A stretch of DNA of 38,881 bases from Bacteroidota bacterium. GTDB lineage: Bacteria > Bacteroidota > Bacteroidia > Chitinophagales > Saprospiraceae. Of the stretch, positions 26,605-34,409 are shown one piece after another. Each line of letters begins with the position of its first letter. Position 1 is the first letter of the stretch. A model generated the notes under the pieces. It had not been told where the DNA came from. It ran no database searches and saw only the letters and a program-made list of their open reading frames with translations. The stretch is taken from contig JAHEAQ010000015.1 in assembly GCA_024642705.1 (NCBI GenBank), forward strand, positions 31,109 to 69,989. Direction: 5' to 3'. Both the position numbers and the translations under genes were made by a program.

Positions 26605-27213
26605 TCATTTAATATTACAATGCAATAATGATTTTTCTCCAATAAATCCTTCCAATATATCGCCTTTTTTTACAGGACCTACACCCGCTGGTGTCCCAGT
26701 GAATATGAGATCTCCTTTCTGCAAAGTGAAAAAATTAGATATATATTCTATTAATATTTCAAAATTAAAAATTAGATCTCCAGAATTGCCATTTTGTGCA
26801 ACTGCTCCATTTTTAGTTAGTTTAAAATCAATGTTTGATTCCTCCAATTGTTCCTTTGGAATAAAATCTCCAACTACCGCTGAGTTATCAAAAGCCTTAG
26901 CTATTTCCCAAGGATGTCCATTGGCTTTGCATTTTTCTTGTAAATCTCTCGCAGTAAAATCTAGTCCTAATCCAATTTCATTATAATAATCTGATGCAAA
27001 CTTTCTTGCAATATGCTTACCATTTTTTGAAATTTTTAGCACCAACTCTAATTCATAATGCAAATTAGAGGTGAATTCTGGATAGTATAAATCATTGCTT
27101 GACTTTAAAATGGCTGTCGAAGGTTTCATGAATATCATTGGTTCTGAAGGAACTTGATTTTTCAATTCTTTTGCATGTTCTAAATAATTCCTTCCTATAC
27201 ATAATATTTTCAT
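26605..27213 (-). CDS. Fumarylacetoacetate hydrolase (FAH) family protein
   Basis: 202 residues from ATG 27213; an upstream TTG at 27240 would add nine residues and is less likely, since the family starts MKILCIGRNY. Small single-domain FAH proteins such as acylpyruvases and oxaloacetate decarboxylases hydrolyse C-C bonds of beta-diketo acids with a divalent metal. The metal ligands are visible in HYELELVLKI (Glu-x-Glu) and GLGLDFTARDLQ (Asp), and the family ending GDLIFTGTPAGVGPVKKGD is complete. It is 19 bases downstream of trpS and probably in the ridA-trpS transcript. The exact substrate is not determined. Confidence 0.9.
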   Translation of the reverse strand: MKILCIGRNYLEHAKELKNQVPSEPMIFMKPSTAILKSSNDLYYPEFTSNLHYELELVLKISKNGKHIARKFASDYYNEIGLGLDFTARDLQEKCKANGHPWEIAKAFDNSAVVGDFIPKEQLEESNIDFKLTKNGAVAQNGNSGDLIFNFEILIEYISNFFTLQKGDLIFTGTPAGVGPVKKGDILEGFIGEKSLLHCNIK

Positions 27214-27232
27214 ATTCCTAATAATTGAATTA

Positions 27233-28240
27233 TTAATCAAATTTTACATTCATTAACCCAACTAAATCTTTCACCTCAGCAACTGTTTGTTGTGCTCTTT
27301 TTCTTATTTCTCCAGATGATTGCTTAATCATATATTTATAATCTTTCTTATTCTTTTCAATTGCAACTTTGTTGTCCTTGAACTCATTAGTCATGTCAAT
27401 CAATTGATTGGCTGTGGCTTCTTTTAGGTCCACATATTTCAAGTTATCAGCATTGTAATCTTCCATTAAAGAATTATATGCTTCAGTGCCTCCGCTTGCT
27501 TTCAATAATTCAAATAAATTAAGCACGCCCTCTGACATTTCACCTTTTTTTAAATCTCCAACATCAGTAACAGCAGATTTAATTTGTTTTCTGATGCTTT
27601 TTTCATCCTGAAAAAGGGAAATAAAATGTTTATCCCCCGCAGATTTACTCATTTTTTTACTTGGGTCGGCAGTAGATTTTATTTTTGGCGTATCAGTATA
27701 TAGGGCATCGGGTAGAACAAAATATTCTTTTCTGACACTATTATTGAACCTTAATGCGATATCGCGTGTCAATTCCAAATGTTGTTCCTGATCTTTACCC
27801 ACTGGAACATAATCTGCTTTATATATTAATATATCAGCCGATTGAAGAACTGGGTAATCCAATAATCCAACAGAAATAAATTGTTCTTTTGAAGTTTCGG
27901 AAACTTGTTGACTTTTGTCTTTGAACTGTGTCATTCTAGTTAACTGACCATAAGAACAAAAACAATTAAAAATCCAAGATAATTCTGCATGTTCTGGAAT
28001 CAATGATTGAATAAATAAGTTTTCAGCCTTTACACCAACAGCTAAAAGATTAAAGATTAATTCCCAAGTATTATTACGTAATTTATCAACACTATAGGGC
28101 ATTGTCATCGCATGATAATCGACAACCCCATAGAAACATTTATATTTTTGTTGGAGTTCAACCCAATTCTTCACAGCTCCAAAATAATTCCCCAAATGCA
28201 TGTCTCCTGTTGGTTGAATACACGACAAAACACTTTTCAT
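27233..28240 (-). CDS. trpS: Tryptophanyl-tRNA synthetase
   Basis: 335 residues, the usual length for bacterial TrpRS. It is a class I aminoacyl-tRNA synthetase that charges tRNA-Trp. The HIGH-equivalent motif is PTGDMHLGN (10-18) and the KMSKS loop is exact at 196-200. DYHAMT, GLLDYPVLQSADILIYKAD and VGKDQEQHLELTRDIA are the tryptophan/adenylate pocket blocks. It lies between ridA (28 bases upstream) and the FAH-family gene (19 bases downstream), in an apparent operon. Confidence 0.97.
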   Translation of the reverse strand: MKSVLSCIQPTGDMHLGNYFGAVKNWVELQQKYKCFYGVVDYHAMTMPYSVDKLRNNTWELIFNLLAVGVKAENLFIQSLIPEHAELSWIFNCFCSYGQLTRMTQFKDKSQQVSETSKEQFISVGLLDYPVLQSADILIYKADYVPVGKDQEQHLELTRDIALRFNNSVRKEYFVLPDALYTDTPKIKSTADPSKKMSKSAGDKHFISLFQDEKSIRKQIKSAVTDVGDLKKGEMSEGVLNLFELLKASGGTEAYNSLMEDYNADNLKYVDLKEATANQLIDMTNEFKDNKVAIEKNKKDYKYMIKQSSGEIRKRAQQTVAEVKDLVGLMNVKFD

Positions 28241-28268
28241 CTTTTACTTTTTTAATTATTTGTTATTA

Positions 28269-28652
28269 TTAACTTTTAACAGCTATAGCTGAAATTTCTA
28301 CATTAACGTATTTTGGAAGATTGGCAACTTCAACCAATTCTCTAGCAGGAGCGGTTTCTTCGTTAAAATATTCAGCATATATTGCATTTATTCTGCTATA
28401 CATCCCCATATCAGCCACAAAAACAGAACACTTAACGATATTTTCAAAATTCATATCTGCTGCCTTTAATATTTCTGCTAAATTTTTCATCACTTGCCTA
28501 GTTTCATTCTCGATATTGTCAATAATTAATTGACCAGATTCAGGGTCAATTGCTATTTGACCAGAAACATATAGCGTATTACCAGCTAGTATGGATTGGT
28601 TATAAGGTCCAACTGGACTAGGTGCTGATTTAGTATTAATGATTGTTTTCAT
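28269..28652 (-). CDS. ridA: RidA family reactive-intermediate deaminase
   Basis: 127 residues, full length for the Rid/YjgF/UK114 family. It hydrolyses reactive enamine/imine intermediates released by PLP enzymes. Family marks are PSPVGPYNQSI near the N-terminus, LYVSGQIAIDP, and the C-terminal PARELVEVANLPK, with the carboxylate-binding Arg at 104 and Glu119 (VEISAIAV). The residue after that Arg is Glu, where Ser/Thr is more usual. It leads the ridA-trpS-FAH run after a terminator that closes the ribosomal unit upstream. Confidence 0.93.
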   Translation of the reverse strand: MKTIINTKSAPSPVGPYNQSILAGNTLYVSGQIAIDPESGQLIIDNIENETRQVMKNLAEILKAADMNFENIVKCSVFVADMGMYSRINAIYAEYFNEETAPARELVEVANLPKYVNVEISAIAVKS

Positions 28653-28690
28653 TGTAAATATTTATATAAAAAAACTTGGGTTTATGTTTA

Positions 28691-28740
28691 AACTAAAAAC
28701 AAGAATAGCCCCTGATCCATATTCGGAAAAGGAGCTATTC
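28691..28740 (-). terminator. Terminator after rpmF
   Basis: On the minus strand GAATAGCTCCT pairs with AGGGGCTATTC (11 bp including one G-U pair) around a 16-base loop, followed by TTGTTTTTAG. It lies 20 bases after the rpmF stop and separates yceD-rpmF from ridA-trpS. Confidence 0.75.
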
Positions 28741-28760
28741 AAATATATCTTGAAAAAGAA

Positions 28761-28952
28761 CTATGCTTCTTCTACTGCTTCGATTACTACTTTACCTTTG
28801 TAAAACATACTACCTTCTGACCAATACGCACGGTGGTAAAGATGTGCTTCCCCAGTAGTTTTACAAATAGCCAATTGAGGAGCTGTAGCCTTTTTGTGTG
28901 TTCTTCTGGTTCTTTTTCTCTGTTTTGAAATCCTACTCTTCGGATGTGCCAT
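28761..28952 (-). CDS. rpmF: 50S ribosomal protein L32
   Basis: 63 residues, the normal size. The basic N-terminal half [20 protein letters not shown] is diagnostic of L32, followed by the conserved [13 protein letters not shown] region. It is the second gene of the widely conserved yceD-rpmF pair, 12 bases after yceD, with a terminator shortly downstream. Confidence 0.96.
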   Translation of the reverse strand: MAHPKSRISKQRKRTRRTHKKATAPQLAICKTTGEAHLYHRAYWSEGSMFYKGKVVIEAVEEA

Positions 28953-28964
28953 ATCCCTATTTTT

Positions 28965-29510
28965 TTAGTTTAATTTAATATCATTTAATGAATCCCATAT
29001 ATTACTTCTTTCTTCTTTATCTTCTTCCGCAGCTTTTTCAGCTTCTTCTTCTAATAAGTCGTAATATTCAAGGACTTTTTCGTCGCAAAATTGGAAGTCA
29101 TTTTCTTCGCAATCAATGGTTTTTGAAATTGGTATTGATAGTGAAATAAATTCATAAATCAAACCAGCAATATTAATATCAGAATCGTCAGGAGTAATAT
29201 ACATTACTTCTTCTTCGTCTTCCTTTCCAGATTCATCATACTTAAATAGCATTCTTTTGCTAGTGTTAATTTCAATCGGAATTTCAGCAAGGCATCGATC
29301 ACAAGGAGTTTTAAAATTTCCATAAATAATAAAATTCACCTCAATCAATGTTGCTCTCTTATCCAAATGTATCTTAACTACAAATTCACCGTTGTCAACA
29401 AAGCTATTTTCAAAATGCAAAAAGAATTCATCATCTACTTCAAATGTGTATTCATGCAAGCCTAAATCAGCAGTTTTGATCGGGATATTATAATATTTCA
29501 AACCATCCAT
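28965..29510 (-). CDS. yceD: YceD family (DUF177) protein
   Basis: 181 residues. DUF177 proteins are encoded directly upstream of rpmF across bacteria and have been linked to 23S rRNA or large-subunit maturation. The family motif CDRCLAEIPIEI (Cys-x2-Cys) is present at about 81-92, followed by an acidic stretch, then YITPDDSDINIAGLIYEF. The C-terminus is unusually rich in Glu (DLLEEEAEKAAEEDKEERS). The promoter at 29536-29566 gives a leader of about 20 bases. Confidence 0.9.
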   Translation of the reverse strand: MDGLKYYNIPIKTADLGLHEYTFEVDDEFFLHFENSFVDNGEFVVKIHLDKRATLIEVNFIIYGNFKTPCDRCLAEIPIEINTSKRMLFKYDESGKEDEEEVMYITPDDSDINIAGLIYEFISLSIPISKTIDCEENDFQFCDEKVLEYYDLLEEEAEKAAEEDKEERSNIWDSLNDIKLN

Positions 29511-29535
29511 AACAAAGAACTTTCCAAAAGGAATG

Positions 29536-29566
29536 CAAAGATATGATTTGTTCCTCAGTTAACCAA
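29536..29566 (-). promoter_or_regulatory. Promoter of yceD-rpmF
   Basis: On the minus strand TTG (29564-29566), 20 bases, then TATCTTTG (29536-29543). Both boxes and the spacing match the Bacteroidota -33/-7 consensus (TTTG, 19-21 bases, TAnnTTTG). This is the best promoter match in the window. The -7 box ends 25 bases before the yceD ATG. Confidence 0.7.
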
Positions 29567-29672
29567 TTATTACACTTTATTTTTTGCTCACTATTTATTT
29601 AAAAAGGCGGAAAGCATTATATAATCCATAAAGATTAATTTATTTTGAGAAAAAATAAATCTTTTTAAATTA

Positions 29673-30284
29673 TTAACCCCCGCAATCTGGAAGATCAGAG
29701 TTTCCTGGGACAAGCCCACAATATTCAATTTCAACATCAAACTCTATGACAACTTTCAGATCTGCAATTAAATTTATTTGGTCTAAAAGCACACTTCTCA
29801 CTCCAAAAGTTATGGATTCCGTTTGATCTCCATTGATTAAACTAAAAATCTGGTTTTTCAATTCACCAAGTCCAATAGAATTGGTATTCGTTATTAGAGA
29901 TAATTCTTCTGTATTATTATTTATTATTAAAAGAGAATGATTATCCTTCCAACTCATTAAGTTATTTGTTCCAGCCTGAATAATATAACCATTAAAATTT
30001 AGAGTACCCGCTTGATTTCCTTCTTTGCTAATAGCAATTGCAGAAATGCGCTTGATATGTACATTTAATATTTTTGAGTCTACTGGGAGCACTAAATTGG
30101 ATAATATTTCCTCTTTCGAAATTAAAATCGCTTTGTCAAAAGTTTTACTTTCTAATTCAAATCGAGCATTGTAATTTGAATTAAAAACCAAATTAATCTT
30201 CTTTTCAGAAAGAACAAGATCTACTACATCGCAGGAAGAGTTGTTAATTACCACAAAGCATAAAAAAAGTAATAATAGCCTCAA
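29673..30284 (-). CDS. Unknown exported protein
   Basis: 203 residues. The start is TTG at 30284; an in-frame stop six codons upstream leaves no ATG, and the hydrophobic MRLLLLFLCFVVI follows at once. This is a signal peptide. INNSSC could be a lipidation site, but the residue at -3 is Asn, not the usual Leu/Val/Ile, so lipidation is uncertain. The mature part is beta-rich with many short hydrophobic strands and ends CGLVPGNSDLPDCGG. I do not recognise the family. It lies 34 bases downstream of the next outer-membrane-type gene and is probably co-transcribed with it. Confidence 0.7.
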   Translation of the reverse strand: MRLLLLFLCFVVINNSSCDVVDLVLSEKKINLVFNSNYNARFELESKTFDKAILISKEEILSNLVLPVDSKILNVHIKRISAIAISKEGNQAGTLNFNGYIIQAGTNNLMSWKDNHSLLIINNNTEELSLITNTNSIGLGELKNQIFSLINGDQTESITFGVRSVLLDQINLIADLKVVIEFDVEIEYCGLVPGNSDLPDCGG

Positions 30285-30318
30285 AACAAAAAAATTAAAT
30301 TAATAATATTTCAAAATT

Positions 30319-31188
30319 TCAAATACCCACAGACATACCAATAACATAATTCACAGGATTATTCATGATGTATTCTCCAAAAACATCAAAATATTTAAAA
30401 CTTAGACTAAGACCACCGCCATATCTATATGGATATCGATCTTTTAATTCTAAATTAATATCTTGGATTGAATTGTCATCAAAATTATACTTCAATTGCA
30501 TATCATTTAATTCATATCCAAATAAACCGTATATACCAATCCTGTTTAATTTCACCCCAAACTGAGTCATTGCATATTGGTTTACAGATTTTATATATCC
30601 ACCAATATCCATCAAGTGATACGAATAAGCCAAATACCATTTAATGTACTCTGGAAAGAAATATCTTCCAAAATCATGTCGAATTCCACCCCCATAAATC
30701 TCAACATTTCCCAAATTACCCTTTAGTGGAAGTAAAGCATATCTGCCAAAGAAGTCTGTTCCAAACAAAGTTCCTATATATAATTCAGGAGCTATCAAAG
30801 TAATATAATTTATACCCAACCCACCAGGAAAAGTGTATTGCGTTCCCTGATCATTTGAAATTTCTATGGTATTTGTCGGACCAACAATAGTTGGAACATC
30901 ATGAAAAATTTCTTCTTCAAAATTATCTGTTACTCCTCTATAAAAATTCATGCTTTCAGTAATATTAATTCTTGTCACATGAAGCCCCAATTTAATATGG
31001 AACCCTTTTTCACTATATCTAGAAAAAATACCAGAGTGAATTAAAGAAGAATATGTTTCATTGATCGGAGCTAAATACTTGCCACCATTTTCAGAATTAA
31101 GATAGGTTTGAGATATTACATCAACCCCAAATTGTCCTACCAAATTGCTCGGAATTAAGAAAATCAGGATTTGAATTAAAAATCTCAT
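30319..31188 (-). CDS. Putative outer-membrane beta-barrel protein
   Basis: 289 residues from an ATG. The signal peptide ends near LVGQ (about 19). The mature sequence alternates hydrophobic and polar residues with many Tyr, Phe and Gly, as in SGIFSRYSEKGFHIKLGLHV, YRYGGGLSLSFKYFDVFGEY and the final YVIGMSVGI, suggesting an 8-12-strand barrel. It resembles the DUF6588 type of Bacteroidota proteins in layout, but I cannot confirm that. It probably works with, or is simply co-expressed with, the exported protein encoded 34 bases downstream. Confidence 0.65.
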   Translation of the reverse strand: MRFLIQILIFLIPSNLVGQFGVDVISQTYLNSENGGKYLAPINETYSSLIHSGIFSRYSEKGFHIKLGLHVTRINITESMNFYRGVTDNFEEEIFHDVPTIVGPTNTIEISNDQGTQYTFPGGLGINYITLIAPELYIGTLFGTDFFGRYALLPLKGNLGNVEIYGGGIRHDFGRYFFPEYIKWYLAYSYHLMDIGGYIKSVNQYAMTQFGVKLNRIGIYGLFGYELNDMQLKYNFDDNSIQDINLELKDRYPYRYGGGLSLSFKYFDVFGEYIMNNPVNYVIGMSVGI

Positions 31189-31244
31189 AAATCAAGGTTG
31201 TCGCTATTGATCAAGTATGTTTGTCTAAATTTTATAATTGAAAA

Positions 31245-32633
31245 CTATTTACCAATCATTTTTGATGGATCTACCCATAAATCAAATTCCTCTGAAGTGA
31301 GATAGGATAATTTTAAAGCCGCATCTTTCAGAGTTAAGCCTTCTTTGTATGCTTTCTTTGCTATTTCAGCTGCCTTGTCATACCCTATTTTCGTATTTAA
31401 AGCAGTAACCAACATCAATGAATTGTTAAGATGTTCCTTTATCCTTTTTTCATCTGGCAATAATCCTTTGATACAATGATCGTTGAAACTATTACAAGCA
31501 TCTGCAATCAACCCTGCAGAAGTTAAAAAATTAAAAATCATCATAGGTTTGAATACATTCAATTCAAAATGTCCACTCATTCCACCAATATTTATTGCTA
31601 CATCATTTCCCAAAACCTGAGCCATTGCCATTGTCATCGCCTCTGATTGAGTAGGATTTACTTTGCCAGGCATTATGGATGAACCTGGTTCATTAGAAGG
31701 AATAATTATTTCACCGATACCGCTTCTCGGACCAGAAGCTAACATTCGAATATCATTAGCAATTTTCATTAACGAAACTGCAACAGTTTTTAATGCCCCA
31801 TGTGATTCTACAATGGCATCATGGGCAGCAAGTGCTTCAAATTTATTTTCGGCTGTAATAAATGGTTTCCCAGTCAATTCAGCTATTTTATTAGCAACAT
31901 TTTCTGAAAAATTTGGTGGAGTGTTCAAACCTGTACCCACAGCCGTTCCTCCAAGGGCCAACTCAGAAAGATGGCTTAAAGAATTTTTAATAGCTTTTAT
32001 TCCGTGCTTAATTTGAGAATGATAACCTGAAAGTTCTTGCCCTAAAGTCACTGGAGTTGCATCCATAAAATGAGTCCTTCCTATTTTTACTATATGCATA
32101 AAAGCTTCAGACTTTTCCTTAAAAGTGAGGGCAAGATTTTCCAAAGCTGGCAAAGTTTCATCCACTAGTTTTAAATATGCAGATATATGCATTGCTGTTG
32201 GAAAAGTGTCATTAGAAGATTGGGACATGTTCACATCATCATTTGGATGCAATATTTTATGTTCATCTGATAAATTGCCACCTGAGATTTCATGCGCTCT
32301 ATTTGCAATAACTTCATTCAAATTCATATTAGATTGCGTCCCAGAACCAGTTTGCCATACAACCAATGGGAATTGATCTTCTAGTTTCCCTTCAAAAATC
32401 TCATCACAAACTGCCGATATAAGCATAGTTTTTTTAGCATCCAAAATCCCGGATTCAGTATTAACAATTGCTGCGGCTTTTTTCAAAAATGAAAATGCCT
32501 TTATTACTTCTGTGGGCATTTTATGTCCACCGATTTTAAAATTCTCGCTTGACCTTTGAGTTTGTGCAGCCCAATATTTATCTGCTGGTACTTCAATATA
32601 TCCTATACTATCCTTTTCCGTTCTCGTTTTCAT
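31245..32633 (-). CDS. fumC: Fumarate hydratase class II
   Basis: 462 residues from ATG 32633, the normal length; an upstream TTG at 32681 would add 16 non-conserved residues. It is the iron-independent fumarase that interconverts fumarate and L-malate in the TCA cycle. The signature [15 protein letters not shown] is intact, with the earlier [37 protein letters not shown] and GTAVGTGLN blocks typical of the fumarase/aspartase superfamily. Class II fumarase rather than aspartase is favoured by the [15 protein letters not shown]-terminus. It is divergent from sodB across about 260 bases. Confidence 0.96.
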   Translation of the reverse strand: MKTRTEKDSIGYIEVPADKYWAAQTQRSSENFKIGGHKMPTEVIKAFSFLKKAAAIVNTESGILDAKKTMLISAVCDEIFEGKLEDQFPLVVWQTGSGTQSNMNLNEVIANRAHEISGGNLSDEHKILHPNDDVNMSQSSNDTFPTAMHISAYLKLVDETLPALENLALTFKEKSEAFMHIVKIGRTHFMDATPVTLGQELSGYHSQIKHGIKAIKNSLSHLSELALGGTAVGTGLNTPPNFSENVANKIAELTGKPFITAENKFEALAAHDAIVESHGALKTVAVSLMKIANDIRMLASGPRSGIGEIIIPSNEPGSSIMPGKVNPTQSEAMTMAMAQVLGNDVAINIGGMSGHFELNVFKPMMIFNFLTSAGLIADACNSFNDHCIKGLLPDEKRIKEHLNNSLMLVTALNTKIGYDKAAEIAKKAYKEGLTLKDAALKLSYLTSEEFDLWVDPSKMIGK

Positions 32634-32890
32634 AACTAAAATGCTTTTTCTTGGTTCTATAAATTTTATGGAATTTTTCAATAATCCATCAAAAACTGAA
32701 ATTAATCTACAATTTGAATGTAAATTTAAAATGATTTTTTTATCTAAAACTATAAACTTCTATATTAGTGGGGTGTTATAATAATAAATTATCATTTCTT
32801 TCATTAGAGTTAAAGAAAAAACACTTGATTAACAGAACAGAATTAGATAATATTATTTTTTCTTCAAATAAATATAAAATATAAATAATT

Positions 32891-33499
32891 ATGGCTTTTA
32901 AGTTACCAGATTTACCTTATGCGTTTGACGCTTTAGAACCTTACATTGATGCTCGCACAATGGAAATACACCATGGAAAGCACCACAATGGCTATACCTC
33001 CAATTTAAACGCAGCGATAGATGGTACAGACCTTTCTGATAAAAGCATTGAAGATATATTGAAAAATCTTGATATGTCGAACAATGCTGTGAGAAACAAT
33101 GGTGGAGGATTTTATAATCACAGTCTTTTTTGGGAAATTTTATCTCCAAATGGTGGAGGTAATCCTACAGGAGCTGTTGCAAATGCAATTATTGAAGCAT
33201 TTGGATCATTTGATGAATTTAAATCAAAATTCGCTTCAGCTGCAGGAACAAGATTTGGCTCAGGATGGGCATGGCTTTGTGTTAATAAAGCAGGAAAACT
33301 AGAGATTTGCTCTACGCCAAACCAAGATAACCCATTAATGCCAGCAGTTGGTTGCAGTGGAATTCCGATTTTAGGACTGGATGTTTGGGAACATGCATAT
33401 TATTTAAATTACCAAAACAGAAGACCAGACTATATTCAATCCTTTTTTAATATAATCAATTGGGATGCTGTAAATAAAAGACTTTCTGCCGCAAAATAA
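32891..33499 (+). CDS. sodB: Superoxide dismutase, Mn/Fe family
   Basis: 202 residues, cytoplasmic, no signal peptide. The metal ligands are His27 (MEIHHGKHH), His77 ([11 protein letters not shown]), Asp164 and His168 (DVWEHAYY). The triple Gly at 71-73 and the NQDNPLM block (Gln145) are typical of Mn-using or cambialistic members. Fe-specific enzymes instead have AAQ and a Gln in the first block. The symbol could equally be sodA; metal specificity needs assay. A terminator follows directly. It is divergent from fumC. Confidence 0.95.
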   Translation: MAFKLPDLPYAFDALEPYIDARTMEIHHGKHHNGYTSNLNAAIDGTDLSDKSIEDILKNLDMSNNAVRNNGGGFYNHSLFWEILSPNGGGNPTGAVANAIIEAFGSFDEFKSKFASAAGTRFGSGWAWLCVNKAGKLEICSTPNQDNPLMPAVGCSGIPILGLDVWEHAYYLNYQNRRPDYIQSFFNIINWDAVNKRLSAAK

Positions 33500-33535
33500 G
33501 TTTTTATAGCTTATTTCAGATTTATGAAAAATTTA

Positions 33536-33573
33536 ATAAAAAAAAGCTTATTCAATGAATGAGCTTTTTTTTT
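33536..33573 (+). terminator. Terminator of sodB
   Basis: AAAAAGCTTATTCA pairs with TGAATGAGCTTTTT (one G-U pair) and is followed by a run of T residues to 33573. It lies 37 bases after the sodB stop. The A-run on its left makes it potentially bidirectional. Confidence 0.75.
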
Positions 33574-33684
33574 GGCAACATTTTTGGATAACATGTTATG
33601 ATAAATGTTAATGTATTCCTAATACTTTCATATCCTATTGACAGGAGTATAATTAACAATTAATTTAAACTAAAAACACAAAAT

Positions 33685-33753
33685 ATGTTAATATTATCTT
33701 TTCTTGTTGTAATTCTTTTTGTTTTTGGAGATAAATTATTAAGTAAAGTTTAA
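33685..33753 (+). CDS. Possible 22-residue membrane peptide
   Basis: An ATG-started frame encodes a basic-tailed hydrophobic peptide: MLILSFLVVILFVFGD followed by KLLSKV. That is one membrane span with a C-terminal FGDKLLSK reminiscent of, but too short for, the TatA/B N-terminus. It sits alone between sodB's terminator and a convergent lipoprotein gene. An annotation pipeline would miss it. Whether it is translated is unknown. Confidence 0.3.
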   Translation: MLILSFLVVILFVFGDKLLSKV

Positions 33754-33763
33754 GAAAAGCAAT

Positions 33764-34231
33764 TTATTCTATTGCTTTAAACATTTGGAGCACGTCTTCT
33801 TTGGTGAACTTACCTAATAAGCCAGTTTGAAAATCATATTCAATATCTCCTAATATTCGAACTGCTCTGAAATCGTAATTTATATTTTCTTCGCTTATCT
33901 TTTTTTCAAAGACAAAGCCATTTTCATTTTCAAAGACAATTTGAGAAAAATATGGGCCTGATTCAACTTCACTTTTCTTTTCTGCTATCAAACTTTTTAC
34001 GTCATATGTTATTGCTGAAGACGAAATAATTTGAATGCTATAATTATCACCTTTTTTTATTGTAACATCTTTTGCTATCCCCATATCAACCACCTTCACT
34101 TCAGGATCAATTGGAGCTTTTATTTTTAATGAAAGCCCGTGTTTGATTAAATCATAATCAACAAAATTATTCTCCTTTTTGCAGGCTACAAAAACCAATA
34201 ATGCAACTAAGCAAATCCACGTCTTCTTCAT
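33764..34231 (-). CDS. Unknown lipoprotein
   Basis: 155 residues. The lipoprotein signal MKKTWICLVALLVFVAC (Cys17) is followed by KKEN. The mature part is mixed alpha/beta with many Lys and Glu (IKAPIDPEVKVVDMG; VTIKKGDNYSIQIIS; VFENENGFVFEKKI). It ends in a short helix LGKFTKEDVLQMFKAIE. I do not recognise the family. It is probably a single-gene unit: promoter at 34273-34300, no close co-directional neighbour downstream. Confidence 0.75.
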   Translation of the reverse strand: MKKTWICLVALLVFVACKKENNFVDYDLIKHGLSLKIKAPIDPEVKVVDMGIAKDVTIKKGDNYSIQIISSSAITYDVKSLIAEKKSEVESGPYFSQIVFENENGFVFEKKISEENINYDFRAVRILGDIEYDFQTGLLGKFTKEDVLQMFKAIE

Positions 34232-34272
34232 ATCAATTCCTTTTTATTAATTTAATTTATTAAGATAAATGG

Positions 34273-34300
34273 CAAAGATAGCTAAACATTTGAGAGCAAA
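34273..34300 (-). promoter_or_regulatory. Promoter candidate for the lipoprotein gene ending at 33764
   Basis: On the minus strand TTTG (34297-34300), 16 bases, then TATCTTTG (34273-34280), an exact -7 match. The spacer is a little shorter than the 19-21 norm. The leader is about 40 bases. Confidence 0.5.
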
Positions 34301-34351
34301 AGTTTTTTGTCAAGTATTATTTATACTCCTGATAAATTAGATTGGTGGAAA

Positions 34352-34393
34352 TAAAAATGGGTCTATTCTATACATTGAATAGACCCATTTTTA
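34352..34393. terminator. Strong bidirectional terminator hairpin
   Basis: A perfect 17-bp stem (TAAAAATGGGTCTATTC / GAATAGACCCATTTTTA) around the 8-base loop TATACATT. It lies 16 bases after the stop of the giant minus-strand gene and gives T-runs in both directions through the stem ends. It closes the adhesin transcript. Confidence 0.88.
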
Positions 34394-34409
34394 CAAAATT
34401 TATTTTATC

